From Bacteroidales bacterium (lineage in GTDB: Bacteria > Bacteroidota > Bacteroidia > Bacteroidales > UBA7960): a stretch of DNA of 6,867 nt. The stretch's first letter is position 1, and each line of letters begins with the position of its first letter. Below the pieces are notes generated by a model that searched no databases, was not told the origin of the DNA, and worked only from the letters and a program-made list of their open reading frames with translations. Shown here piece by piece: positions 1 through 6,762 of the stretch. The DNA lies in contig SKTA01000188.1 in NCBI GenBank assembly GCA_007122745.1, positions 1-6,867 of the forward strand, in the 5' to 3' direction. Made by a program: the position numbers and the translations under genes.

Positions 1-112
<112 letters not shown>

Positions 113-136
113 AGTTTAGATGTTAAATGAACATTT

Positions 137-159
137 GCGTTAGCGTTTGGCGTTTTTTG
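137..159 (+). repeat. Short degenerate GCGTT-type repeat
   Basis: Three imperfect units follow one another: GCGTTA, GCGTTTG and GCGTTTTTTG. A similar string, GCGTTTAGCGTT, occurs in the other large spacer at 6516-6527. It looks like a decayed member of a dispersed low-complexity repeat. I see no coding role. Confidence 0.4.
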
Positions 160-160
160 A

Positions 161-190
161 TTTGCCAGTATGATAATACGTCCATTTTTG
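161..190 (+). promoter_or_regulatory. Weak candidate promoter for the hydrolase gene
   Basis: TTTG at 161-164 is followed after 18 bases by CATTTTTG at 183-190. This approximates the Bacteroidota pattern of a -33 TTTG and a -7 TAnnTTTG, with one mismatch (C for the first T). It would give a leader of about 150 bases before the ATG at 347. A second weak candidate, TTGATTTG at 266-273, lies closer to the gene, and the sequence does not decide between them. Confidence 0.2.
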
Positions 191-346
191 AAATTAAATG
201 TACGAAGGCGAACACCCTACCCTTTTTCTTATCCTAAAAAGTTTAATTTCTATTTCTTTATGGTATTGATTTGATGATAGTTAATTCTTTTTGCATAATG
301 ATTGATAATAGATGGTCATTCATTCTATTCATTAACAATCAAAAAG

Positions 347-1819
347 ATGAAAATCAATCCAGCTATTCCTCCAAATGCCAGCATCAGAAAAACAAAACTT
401 GCCGGCACAAATCTGATGTCTTATTCATCCATGTTGTCCATGCTGTTTTTGTTCTTTATGTTATTGACTCCGGCAGCAATGGCCCGGGTAAACGAAAGAG
501 ATGCAACTTATGACAAGGAAATATTACCCCGGCGGGCCTTTATCGGTGTGCAACTGCTGACCATGACCGACTCAATTGCACAGCTCAATGAGATGAAAGA
601 GTCAACCGGCGTTTTTGTCGCTGATCTTGCCGAAGGGGGCTCAGCAGCTGAAATTGGACTGCAAGCTGGCGATATCATTTTGGAGGCCAATGGATTTCTA
701 GCCACTTCGGTTTACCCATTCATCGATTACATTGCAAGTTACCAAAAGGGAGATAATATCAAGCTGTTAATAATCCGCGACGGCATTGAAATGAAGATGA
801 GCGGCGAAATGAAAGGTTTTCCGCCGGAAACATCTCCTTATGCGGAGGTAATCTACGATCAGATCCCCTTTGAAGACGGTTATGTGCGCACCATCATCCA
901 TAAACCCAATGCTCCCGGGAAACACCCTGTGTTGTTCTTCGTGCAGGGATATACCTGTGTTTCCATGGACAACATGGGCAACCATCATCCCTATACGAAG
1001 CTGCTGGAAGGCTTCAGCAAGCGGGGTTTTGTGGTTGTAAAAACCGAAAAGGCGGGCATGGGCGACTCACGGAGCAGCAGAACCTGTGCCGATGTCACCC
1101 TCCTCGAAGAAACCGACCTGTTTTCTGCCTCATACAATAATCTTACAAAGTACGATTTCGTTGACCTCGATAACGTATTTGTTTTCGGTCATTCAATGGG
1201 AGGTGTGCAAGCCCCCATGATGGATTATGATTATGACCCGAAAGGCATTATTGTCTTCGGCACCGTTGTCAGGCCTTGGTTTGAATACCTCATTGAGCAA
1301 ACCCGCATACAACGTCTTTTGCTCGGACAGGATTACCTTACCAATGAGGCAAATCACGAACAATCCATCCGCTTTTATTATCGTTTCATGCTGGATAAGG
1401 AAAGTCCGGAAGAGCTGATGCAGGATCCTGAAATGGCCGATTTCCTGGATCGTTACTGGCAATATGAAGAGGGTGGTTTCATGAATGGGCGCCACTACAC
1501 CTTTTGGCATCAGCTGCAGGATACGCGTCTGTTTAAAGCCTGGAGTGAAGTGAATTCCCACGTACTTTCACTGCATGGAGAGGGAGAGTTTGTTGCTTTT
1601 AATCCTTGGGAACATGAGCTCATTGCTAACATCGTGAATTATTACAATCCGGGTATGGCAACCTATATGCGCGTTCCCAATGTGGATCACGGCTTTATCT
1701 ATGTAAATGACATTGAACACGCCGTTGCCATCCGCAACAACAGTCAATACCGTCGGAACAATATCCATACGGGGATCTCCGGGTTGATTGCAGATTGGAT
1801 GGAGGAGGTAAGGCGTTAA
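347..1819 (+). CDS. Exported PDZ-domain alpha/beta hydrolase (serine hydrolase/peptidase-like)
   Basis: Predicted protein of 490 residues. I chose the ATG at 347: the frame extends upstream only to a TTG at 302, and the next ATG (416) would remove the basic residues (R14, K15, K17) that precede the hydrophobic stretch. Residues about 24-46 form a signal peptide ending in AAMA. Residues about 64-150 resemble a PDZ domain (FIGVQL carboxylate loop, then a segment with GLQAGDIIL). From about 165 onward it is an alpha/beta hydrolase: oxyanion-side FVQGY (198-202), nucleophile elbow GHSMGG (281-286, Ser283), and a late His448 in VDHGF. The acid-strand motif LHGEGEF (409-415) carries glutamates where many relatives have aspartate. 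Only two cysteines occur, C204 and C247, so a disulfide is possible after export. The protein presumably acts in the periplasm or outside the cell on an ester or peptide; the substrate cannot be read from sequence. Confidence 0.85.
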   Translation: MKINPAIPPNASIRKTKLAGTNLMSYSSMLSMLFLFFMLLTPAAMARVNERDATYDKEILPRRAFIGVQLLTMTDSIAQLNEMKESTGVFVADLAEGGSAAEIGLQAGDIILEANGFLATSVYPFIDYIASYQKGDNIKLLIIRDGIEMKMSGEMKGFPPETSPYAEVIYDQIPFEDGYVRTIIHKPNAPGKHPVLFFVQGYTCVSMDNMGNHHPYTKLLEGFSKRGFVVVKTEKAGMGDSRSSRTCADVTLLEETDLFSASYNNLTKYDFVDLDNVFVFGHSMGGVQAPMMDYDYDPKGIIVFGTVVRPWFEYLIEQTRIQRLLLGQDYLTNEANHEQSIRFYYRFMLDKESPEELMQDPEMADFLDRYWQYEEGGFMNGRHYTFWHQLQDTRLFKAWSEVNSHVLSLHGEGEFVAFNPWEHELIANIVNYYNPGMATYMRVPNVDHGFIYVNDIEHAVAIRNNSQYRRNNIHTGISGLIADWMEEVRR

Positions 1820-1826
1820 CAATTCG

Positions 1827-1869
1827 TGTTTGATTTCTGGCAGTAAAGATTCGAAAAATCAATCAAACA
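1827..1869. repeat. 9-bp inverted repeat ahead of the transporter promoter box
   Basis: TGTTTGATT at 1827-1835 is perfectly complementary to AATCAAACA at 1861-1869, separated by 25 bases, and the right arm ends three bases before the -7 box at 1873. It could be a hairpin just past the hydrolase stop codon, or a spaced operator for the transporter. No T-run follows directly, so a classical terminator is not supported. Confidence 0.5.
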
Positions 1870-1880
1870 TCATACATTTG
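1850..1880 (+). promoter_or_regulatory. Likely promoter of the Nramp-family gene
   Basis: TACATTTG at 1873-1880 matches the Bacteroidota -7 consensus TAnnTTTG exactly. TTCG at 1850-1853, 19 bases upstream, is one mismatch from the -33 TTTG. Transcription would begin near 1887, giving a leader of about 40 bases before the ATG at 1927. This suggests the transporter is expressed independently of the hydrolase gene. Confidence 0.45.
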
Positions 1881-1926
1881 CAGGCTGTTTATATCAATAT
1901 TGTTATATTCAAAACACAGGTTACAA

Positions 1927-3150
1927 ATGTACAGATATCTTGGTCCGGGCATCCTGCTGGCGGGAGCTGCCATCGGAGGTTCCCATCTGGTCGCCAGCAC
2001 GCAGGCGGGTGCACAATACGGATGGTCTTTGTTAGGGATTTTATTTCTGATCAACCTTTTTAAATATCCTTTTTTCCGATATGGGCAGCGTTATACGGCT
2101 GCAACAGGAGAAAGCATCCTGCACGGATATATGCTTCTGGGCAGACCATATCTTACCATTTTTATGGGAATGAATCTGATTACCGGCATGATTAACATTG
2201 CCGGTGTCAGCATGGTGGCCGGCAGCCTCGCTACCAATTTTGGCATCAAAGGTATCGGTATCCCCGCCCTATCGGCGTTTCTGATGGTAGCCAGTGCGCT
2301 GATCATCATACTGGGTGGCTTCGGCTTGCTTCGCCGGATCGGTAAAACGGTGGTGGCCGTACTGGCCGTATCCACTGTCGTAGCGATGATCATCAGCATT
2401 TACAACGGTCCTGTTGCAGAACCGGGTTTTGAGGGTGCTTCCCCCTGGACAACCGCATCTTTTGGATTCGTGGTGATGTTCATGGGGTGGATGCCTGCTC
2501 CCATCGAGAGCTCCGTCTGGCCATCGCTGTGGATGAAGTCGCAGGAAAAATTGCAAAACAGGATTTCGGTGATGCGCGAAACCATGATCGACTTTCATGC
2601 CGGGTACTATGTCAGTGTTTTCATGGCTTTCGTTTTCCTTGTTCTTGGTAAGATGGTGATGTATGGCAGCGGCACGGAATTATCGTCACAGGGGTCAGTC
2701 TTTGCCCGCCAGCTCATCGACCTTTACAGCGAGAGCATCGGCACATGGACACGGCCGCTGATCATCGTGGCCGCATTCTCTGCCATGTTCAGCACTACCC
2801 TCACCACCATCGACGCTTACCCCCGTGCGCTGGCAAATACAACCAGACTGCTTTTCCCAAAATTGATAAAACAATTTAAAACCGTCCATCATTTTTGGAT
2901 CATCTCCGGTGTAATTGGCAGTTTTTTGATCATTAACTTCTTTGTTGATCAATTGGGCGACATGCTCACCCTGGCCATGACGGTATCATTCCTTGCAGCA
3001 CCCGTTTTTGCCATGATCAACTACCGGGTGATGTTCCTTAAACACGTTCCTGATGAATTCAAGCCCAAACGCTGGGAGGTAATTTTGTCGATCCTGGGGA
3101 TCATTTTCCTAATTGGATTTGGACTGGTGTTTCTCTATTGGATAATTTAA
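1927..3150 (+). CDS. Nramp-family (SLC11-like) membrane transporter with altered metal-site motifs
   Basis: Predicted 407-residue inner-membrane protein with about 11 hydrophobic helices, near the usual size for bacterial Nramp proteins. I use the ATG at 1927; a TTG at 1900 would add nine residues that fit the family less well. The N-terminus matches Nramp helix 1 (LGPGIL at 5-10 and QAGAQYGW at 26-33), but the canonical DPGN is replaced by GGSH (17-20). In helix 6 the canonical MPH becomes MPA (189-191), so the methionine is kept and the histidine lost. A conserved-looking segment RYGQRYTAATG (51-61) follows helix 2. Classical Nramps import Mn2+ or Fe2+ with protons, using the helix-1 Asp and Asn and the helix-6 Met. 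The loss of Asp and Asn here implies another substrate or coordination by other residues such as His20. It belongs with divergent Nramp-related proteins; the transported ion is not known. Confidence 0.85.
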   Translation: MYRYLGPGILLAGAAIGGSHLVASTQAGAQYGWSLLGILFLINLFKYPFFRYGQRYTAATGESILHGYMLLGRPYLTIFMGMNLITGMINIAGVSMVAGSLATNFGIKGIGIPALSAFLMVASALIIILGGFGLLRRIGKTVVAVLAVSTVVAMIISIYNGPVAEPGFEGASPWTTASFGFVVMFMGWMPAPIESSVWPSLWMKSQEKLQNRISVMRETMIDFHAGYYVSVFMAFVFLVLGKMVMYGSGTELSSQGSVFARQLIDLYSESIGTWTRPLIIVAAFSAMFSTTLTTIDAYPRALANTTRLLFPKLIKQFKTVHHFWIISGVIGSFLIINFFVDQLGDMLTLAMTVSFLAAPVFAMINYRVMFLKHVPDEFKPKRWEVILSILGIIFLIGFGLVFLYWII

Positions 3151-3228
3151 ATCAATTATTATTGTTAATTGTTGATTATAAATTATTTAAATGAAATAAA
3201 GAATTAAATGCCTTTTTTATTTGGATGA
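3151..3228. terminator. AT-rich convergent spacer, possible weak bidirectional terminator
   Basis: This 78-bp gap lies between two genes that end toward each other. It contains CAATTA/TAATTG (3153-3158 and 3166-3171) and AAATAAA/TTTATTT (3194-3200 and 3216-3222) inverted pairs with an adjoining T-run. All stems are A/T only and therefore weak. Termination in both directions is expected from the layout, but the structure does not prove it. Confidence 0.25.
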
Positions 3229-5454
3229 CTATATTCCGAGCTTTTCATATAAGAGAGAAGCCAATATAAAGGAAAGCCTTTTTTGCAATGGTGTTACCTG
3301 CCGGTAACAAATAACCGGAAGGACCCATTCAAGCATCGCCAGAAAATATGAAGAAACGAGTGTGTCTCCATCGGCATGGTGCACCGCATATCGTCGCATC
3401 AATTTTGACATGTGAAGGTTGCGGCGCACCTCTTCACTTAAGTCATCAATTGGAAAGTTCCGGGCTTCAAAATCTGCATTCGCATAAAAACGGAGCAAAA
3501 TATCCATGATGTGCCTCAAATCCGCTTCGGTATTAACAGGCATGAACTCCATAATGAAAATGGCCTCCAAACGCGCGAAATCTGAAACGACTGATCGCGG
3601 ACGGGTTTCAGAAAAGTCGATCAGGTAAACATTCATCTGCTCATCCAGAAGAATGTTTTGCATGTTGAGATCGCCATGGCAGATTGACGTGGGGAATTCC
3701 ACCGGCTTGTTTTCCATTTTTCGGTAATGATGCTTCAGCACCCAATACGGATTGAGCATGTTTTTATCCAGTTCCCTGATCCATACAGTTTTATCATCAG
3801 CAGAGAGATCAAATAATGCTTCAGCTTTTTGGAATATATCAGGAAAAAAAGTTTTGGTAGGATCATGGTCACGATAAGGATAAATGGTTTGTTTCACCGC
3901 CTGACCATACCAGGGTTTCAATATCTTTAAAAATATCTTATCGAAAAGGGGTTCAAGGCGATCAAGTGGCCATTCAAGAAAGTAGTTCGTTAACCATTTC
4001 AGCCTGCTTTCTTCACCCCCAATGCCCACGAAATTGTAGCGCAATGCACCTGAATCACCAAAATATTCGGCACCAAGTATCATGGCGCTGTTGTTCAGGA
4101 TGTAAGGCATTGCATAATCTTTGCAATGTTTTGCCTCACGGGTGATCATGTCACGATCGGCTATTTTTAATACAGTTGGCCGCAGCTTTCGGCCCGCTGC
4201 ATCCCATGATGTTACGTGAAAGGTTTGTGCTGAGAAACCACCCTGCAAGGGTTTCAACTCAAGTCTTGATGAATCGCGGTATAAACGACGTGCAAGAAAT
4301 GCTTTATACGGTTCAGCCAAAAATTCGTCAGGTGCGGCAATACTGATCCGTTTCTTTGCCGCATCCGCGGTCTTGTTTCCGATAAAAAGCCAGACACGTG
4401 GATTAATCAGACCTTCCTCAAGGTCAATAGGCACCAGATCTGTTATGTTTTCAAAGCTGATATTGGCATTCAACAGTTTGCCCAGTATGTTAACATCGTT
4501 TGATTTATGCAGCTTGTCGAGTTTTAGAGAAATGCATGCAAATGCGGGTATGTCCGATGTGTTTTTGTTTGTTTTTACAAAACGCAGCGGCTGGCCGTCA
4601 GCATGTTTTACGGATGCTGTTTCAATGATAAATCCTGTAGTGATTCCCGTCCACTCTTTGTACTCACTCGCTACTACAAAGCCGGTGATCACTTTGTCTT
4701 TGATTATCTTTTGGGCCAAACCATGGATGGCTGTCAGCATCTCCTTCCACGTAATCGGTCCGGCTTCTTTCAACTCAAAGAAAGCATCGGCTCCCCGATG
4801 AAAAGAGCAGGCTTCTTTAACCAATACGCCAGCCTGCGAAGGTTCGGTACTAATTCTGAAGTCGGGTGCAGCAGATCGATCTAAAGGAAAAAAAACCGCA
4901 CAGTTACCAGTAGTGAAAAAAAGGGATTCGTCATATTCTGCAGAACCGGCGGCTTCGGCAGGCTTGCCAATCCCTGCGGAAATCCCCAGTTCATCATAAC
5001 CGGCGATGTCCTGGTTTTGCCAAATCATAGCTGTCTGACCTTGCTTTTCTACAGGCTGGTAATCGAACGACCATTTACCGTAACTAATTTCACCATGACG
5101 AAGACTGGCTTCCTGCATTTGCTGCAGCAGGCCTGCCCCATCTTCTACACCATCAACAATAGTAAAAACCTGGTGGAGTCCGGCCATCTCAATTACATGT
5201 TTCACTTCGGCAGGCAAAGCAGCCAGCACCAGTCTACCCATACTTTTGGCAGTAAGCTTTTTCGTTAGTATTATCAGTGACCGGATGCCGTTACTCGACA
5301 GGTAGCTGCACTTGCTGAAATTAATAACCAGATGGGTCTCTTTTTCAAGAACTTTGGCCATCTCCGCATCAAAATCAGCAGCAGTCAGCGTATCGAGCCT
5401 TCCTTCAACCGTAATGCAGGTATATTTTTCCTCTTTGCTTAGAAGTAATCGCAT
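3229..5454 (-). CDS. STAS domain fused to an unassigned region and an aminoglycoside-phosphotransferase-like kinase
   Basis: Predicted 741-residue soluble protein with no signal peptide. Residues 1 to about 115 form a STAS (anti-sigma-antagonist type) domain: strand ITVEGRLDT, then VINFSKCSYLSSNGIRSL. The usual DSSG phosphorylation loop reads LSSNG (52-56), so serines 53 and 54 remain but the Asp is lost. Residues about 120-390 match no family I can name; 150-265 look folded, with GYDELGISAGIG and TTGNCAVFFPLD. Residues about 395-720 are a kinase of the aminoglycoside/choline phosphotransferase fold: glycine-rich loop LQGGFSAQ (403-410), VLK with Lys430, Glu440, catalytic HGDLNMQN (His593, Asp595, Asn600) and metal-binding IDF (Asp613). 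All key catalytic residues are present. It may be related to the TCAD9-type kinase-like domain of signalling or conflict proteins, but I am not certain. It lies 80 bp downstream of the cyclase-like lipoprotein gene. A regulatory role with the STAS domain as partner-binding module is inferred; the substrate is unknown. Confidence 0.8.
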   Translation of the reverse strand: MRLLLSKEEKYTCITVEGRLDTLTAADFDAEMAKVLEKETHLVINFSKCSYLSSNGIRSLIILTKKLTAKSMGRLVLAALPAEVKHVIEMAGLHQVFTIVDGVEDGAGLLQQMQEASLRHGEISYGKWSFDYQPVEKQGQTAMIWQNQDIAGYDELGISAGIGKPAEAAGSAEYDESLFFTTGNCAVFFPLDRSAAPDFRISTEPSQAGVLVKEACSFHRGADAFFELKEAGPITWKEMLTAIHGLAQKIIKDKVITGFVVASEYKEWTGITTGFIIETASVKHADGQPLRFVKTNKNTSDIPAFACISLKLDKLHKSNDVNILGKLLNANISFENITDLVPIDLEEGLINPRVWLFIGNKTADAAKKRISIAAPDEFLAEPYKAFLARRLYRDSSRLELKPLQGGFSAQTFHVTSWDAAGRKLRPTVLKIADRDMITREAKHCKDYAMPYILNNSAMILGAEYFGDSGALRYNFVGIGGEESRLKWLTNYFLEWPLDRLEPLFDKIFLKILKPWYGQAVKQTIYPYRDHDPTKTFFPDIFQKAEALFDLSADDKTVWIRELDKNMLNPYWVLKHHYRKMENKPVEFPTSICHGDLNMQNILLDEQMNVYLIDFSETRPRSVVSDFARLEAIFIMEFMPVNTEADLRHIMDILLRFYANADFEARNFPIDDLSEEVRRNLHMSKLMRRYAVHHADGDTLVSSYFLAMLEWVLPVICYRQVTPLQKRLSFILASLLYEKLGI

Positions 5455-5514
5455 ATTATTTTTTATTTTGATTACGGTTCATAAAACCTGCTTTTATTTT
5501 CATTACCTGATCAT

Positions 5515-5539
5515 CCTGAACTGAATACCATCCTTCAGG
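5515..5539. repeat. Small inverted repeat over the cyclase-like stop codon
   Basis: CCTGAA at 5515-5520 pairs with TTCAGG at 5534-5539, and an overlapping alternative pairs CTGAA (5521-5525) with TTCAG (5534-5538). The TGA stop of the leftward cyclase-like gene lies in the right arm. No U-run follows on the leftward transcript, so this is at most a processing or attenuation hairpin and does not clearly separate the two genes. Confidence 0.3.
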
Positions 5540-6329
5540 GGACCATGGCAATGATTCGCAGCGGTGCACCACTGCCCCCTTTGATCTTCATTGGGAGGGC
5601 CATAATAAAGCTTCCGGAATCGGGCAATTTATCGAGGTTCGCCACATTTTCATAGATGGTGATTTCGGCATGGCATAATATACGGTGTGCTTTGAAGTAT
5701 ACAGATTGTCCGCGATCAATGCTGGGTGTATCCAGTCCGATGGCATTGATTTTCCGGTTGTCAACAAGCCATTGGGCTGCATCGGGATCCAGCCCCGGGA
5801 ACCTCAGGTGCGCCACCGCTTCTTCACCGGTCAGATCGGTTCCGGTATAAGATAATGGATCAGGCCAGAACTGTCCATAACCTGTTTGCAGCAGGATAAT
5901 GGATTGATCAGGCATGGTGCCATACTGACTTTCCCATTCCAAAAAGTCTGAAACCGAAACAAGGTAGTCGCGATCGCTGAGTGCTTTTTCCGAAACATCC
6001 ACCACCACACCGGGGCCCATAAGCTGTTGCAGCGGGATTTGTTCTACCGTTGGACTGTCGGGATGTCCGAAGTGCAGGGGTGCATCGAAGTGGGTGCCAC
6101 CGTGCTCTTCAGCCGTGTAAATAAAAGAGGCATAGAAGTAACCTTTGTCTGTGATACCGTAAAACACAGTATCTTTTGAAAATGGGGTGTTTGTGGGCCA
6201 GTAGAGGGTATTTTCCTCAAAGGCGTGGGTTAGGTCAACCCACCGGGCATCCATTAAAAATGCAGTGGGGTCTTTTTGGGTGCAGCCCAATGCTGTCAGC
6301 AACAGGCCTGTAATAATTATGGTTCTCAT
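5535..6329 (-). CDS. Lipoprotein of the cyclase / kynurenine formamidase-like family
   Basis: Predicted 264-residue protein. Residues 1-16 are a lipoprotein signal: basic MR, a hydrophobic run, then LTALGC with Cys16 as the lipidation site. The mature start CTQKDP is polar and charged and slightly resembles lipoprotein export signals of some Bacteroidota. The body matches the cyclase family (PF04199 type, which includes bacterial kynurenine formamidases and isatin-hydrolase-like enzymes). It has an early VDLTH (31-35), the metal-binding signature HGGTHFDAPLHF (76-87; His76, His80, Asp82, His86), GLDTPSID (198-205) and a C-terminal ALPMKIKGG (244-252). These enzymes are metal-dependent amide or lactam hydrolases, mostly cytoplasmic, so membrane anchoring outside the cytoplasm is notable. 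Without tryptophan-degradation genes nearby, kynurenine formamidase activity should not be assumed. The ATG at 6329 is chosen because it gives the complete lipoprotein signal. Confidence 0.88.
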   Translation of the reverse strand: MRTIIITGLLLTALGCTQKDPTAFLMDARWVDLTHAFEENTLYWPTNTPFSKDTVFYGITDKGYFYASFIYTAEEHGGTHFDAPLHFGHPDSPTVEQIPLQQLMGPGVVVDVSEKALSDRDYLVSVSDFLEWESQYGTMPDQSIILLQTGYGQFWPDPLSYTGTDLTGEEAVAHLRFPGLDPDAAQWLVDNRKINAIGLDTPSIDRGQSVYFKAHRILCHAEITIYENVANLDKLPDSGSFIMALPMKIKGGSGAPLRIIAMVP

Positions 6330-6368
6330 GGTTTGATTTATGGATTATATAAAACGAATGGAGTTATC

Positions 6369-6376
6369 CAAATTTA
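6369..6376 (-). promoter_or_regulatory. Likely -7 promoter box for the leftward gene pair
   Basis: On the minus strand 6376 to 6369 reads TAAATTTG, an exact match to the Bacteroidota -7 pattern TAnnTTTG. Transcription would start near 6362, about 32 bases before the cyclase-like ATG. The region where a -33 TTTG is expected reads CCAA, so only half of the promoter is supported. No comparable box is visible in the 80-bp gap before the STAS-kinase gene, which favours transcription of both genes from here. Confidence 0.4.
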
Positions 6377-6419
6377 GTAATTATTTTGGATTTATTTGGA
6401 TTATGCTGAGACGCAAAAA

Positions 6420-6475
6420 GTCATTATGAGTGCGAAGCCCCCGCGAAAGTGCGGTGGCCAAAATGCGGGAATGAC
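6420..6475. repeat. REP-like palindromic element
   Basis: The segment begins with GTCATT (6420-6425) and ends with AATGAC (6470-6475), a perfect 6-bp terminal inverted repeat. An inner CCGC (6441-6444) and GCGG (6451-6454) form a GC stem around GAAAGT. Read on the minus strand the right end is GTCATTCCCGC, similar to common bacterial REP-type palindromes. It is more GC-rich than its flanks and lies in noncoding DNA. No transposase is present, so mobility is only inferred. Confidence 0.45.
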
Positions 6476-6480
6476 ATATC

Positions 6481-6508
6481 TGTTTTTTGTTCGTTGTTTT
6501 TTGTTTGT
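6481..6508 (+). repeat. T-rich 14-bp direct duplication
   Basis: TGTTTTTTGTTCGT at 6481-6494 is followed immediately by TGTTTTTTGTTTGT at 6495-6508, 13 of 14 bases identical. This is a small low-complexity tandem duplication directly after the REP-like element. No function is visible. Confidence 0.6.
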
Positions 6509-6550
6509 TGTTAATGCGTTTAGCGTTAAGAGTTCACTGACTGGTCTGTT

Positions 6551-6641
6551 TCTTTGCGCTTTTTGCGTTTTTTTATCTTTGCGAGGAACAAAAAATCCAC
6601 GCAAAGGCCGCAAAATAATTTCACGCAGAGCACGCAAAGAT
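6551..6641. repeat. Cluster of inverted CTTTGCG / CGCAAAG motifs
   Basis: Rightward TCTTTGCG (6551-6558), TTTTGCG (6561-6567) and ATCTTTGCG (6575-6583) face CGCAAAG (6600-6606), CGCAAAA (6609-6615) and CGCAAAGAT (6633-6641). ATCTTTGCG and CGCAAAGAT are perfect 9-bp arms that could fold the whole 67-bp segment with smaller stems inside. A further CGCAAAA lies at 6412-6418. The pattern resembles noncoding dispersed repeats often mis-called as short ORFs. There is no sign of a protein or a classical RNA gene. Confidence 0.55.
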
Positions 6642-6720
6642 GTCACTAGTAACGCCGCAGCGCGAAGTGAATGAATTGTGTAAGCTTTAGGGAAGATTTT
6701 TCGCCAGCGCATATCTCAAT

Positions 6721-6756
6721 CTTAATCTTAATCTTAATCTTAATCTTAACCTTAAT
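6721..6756 (+). repeat. Hexanucleotide tandem array CTTAAT
   Basis: Four perfect CTTAAT copies (6721-6744) are followed by CTTAAC (6745-6750) and CTTAAT (6751-6756). Degenerate copies CTCAAT (6715-6720) and TCTAAT (6757-6762) flank the array. It ends directly before the ATG of the partial reading frame at 6763. Changes in copy number would move upstream promoter elements in steps of six bases. Confidence 0.9.
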
Positions 6757-6762
6757 TCTAAT

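Noticed and set aside
222..241. CTTTTT/AAAAAG hairpin upstream of the hydrolase gene
   Set aside because: A six-base A/T-dominated stem is expected by chance in such AT-rich DNA, and there is no gene upstream for it to terminate.
302..346. Upstream TTG start that would extend the hydrolase by 15 residues
   Set aside because: It would lengthen an already long signal-peptide n-region. The ATG at 347 gives a conventional start with the needed basic residues.
271..513. An 80-codon plus-strand frame overlapping the start of the hydrolase gene
   Set aside because: It overlaps the signal-peptide and leader region of the hydrolase in another frame, with no recognisable motif and an unlikely composition.
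1193..1561. A 122-codon minus-strand frame inside the hydrolase gene
   Set aside because: It lies wholly opposite the catalytic core of a well-supported gene, including the GHSMGG segment, and looks like a shadow frame.
4373..4884. Plus-strand frames opposite the STAS-kinase gene
   Set aside because: They lie within the coding region of the 741-residue protein on the other strand and show no family signature.
6420..6641. CRISPR array
   Set aside because: The repeats are short, irregular and partly inverted, without equal-length unique spacers, and no cas gene is in the window.
6401..6712. A 103-codon minus-strand frame and an overlapping 92-codon plus-strand frame in the right spacer
   Set aside because: Both translate the REP-like and CGCAAAG repeats into basic low-complexity peptides with no domain. 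Such repeats commonly produce spurious short ORFs, and the two overlap on opposite strands.
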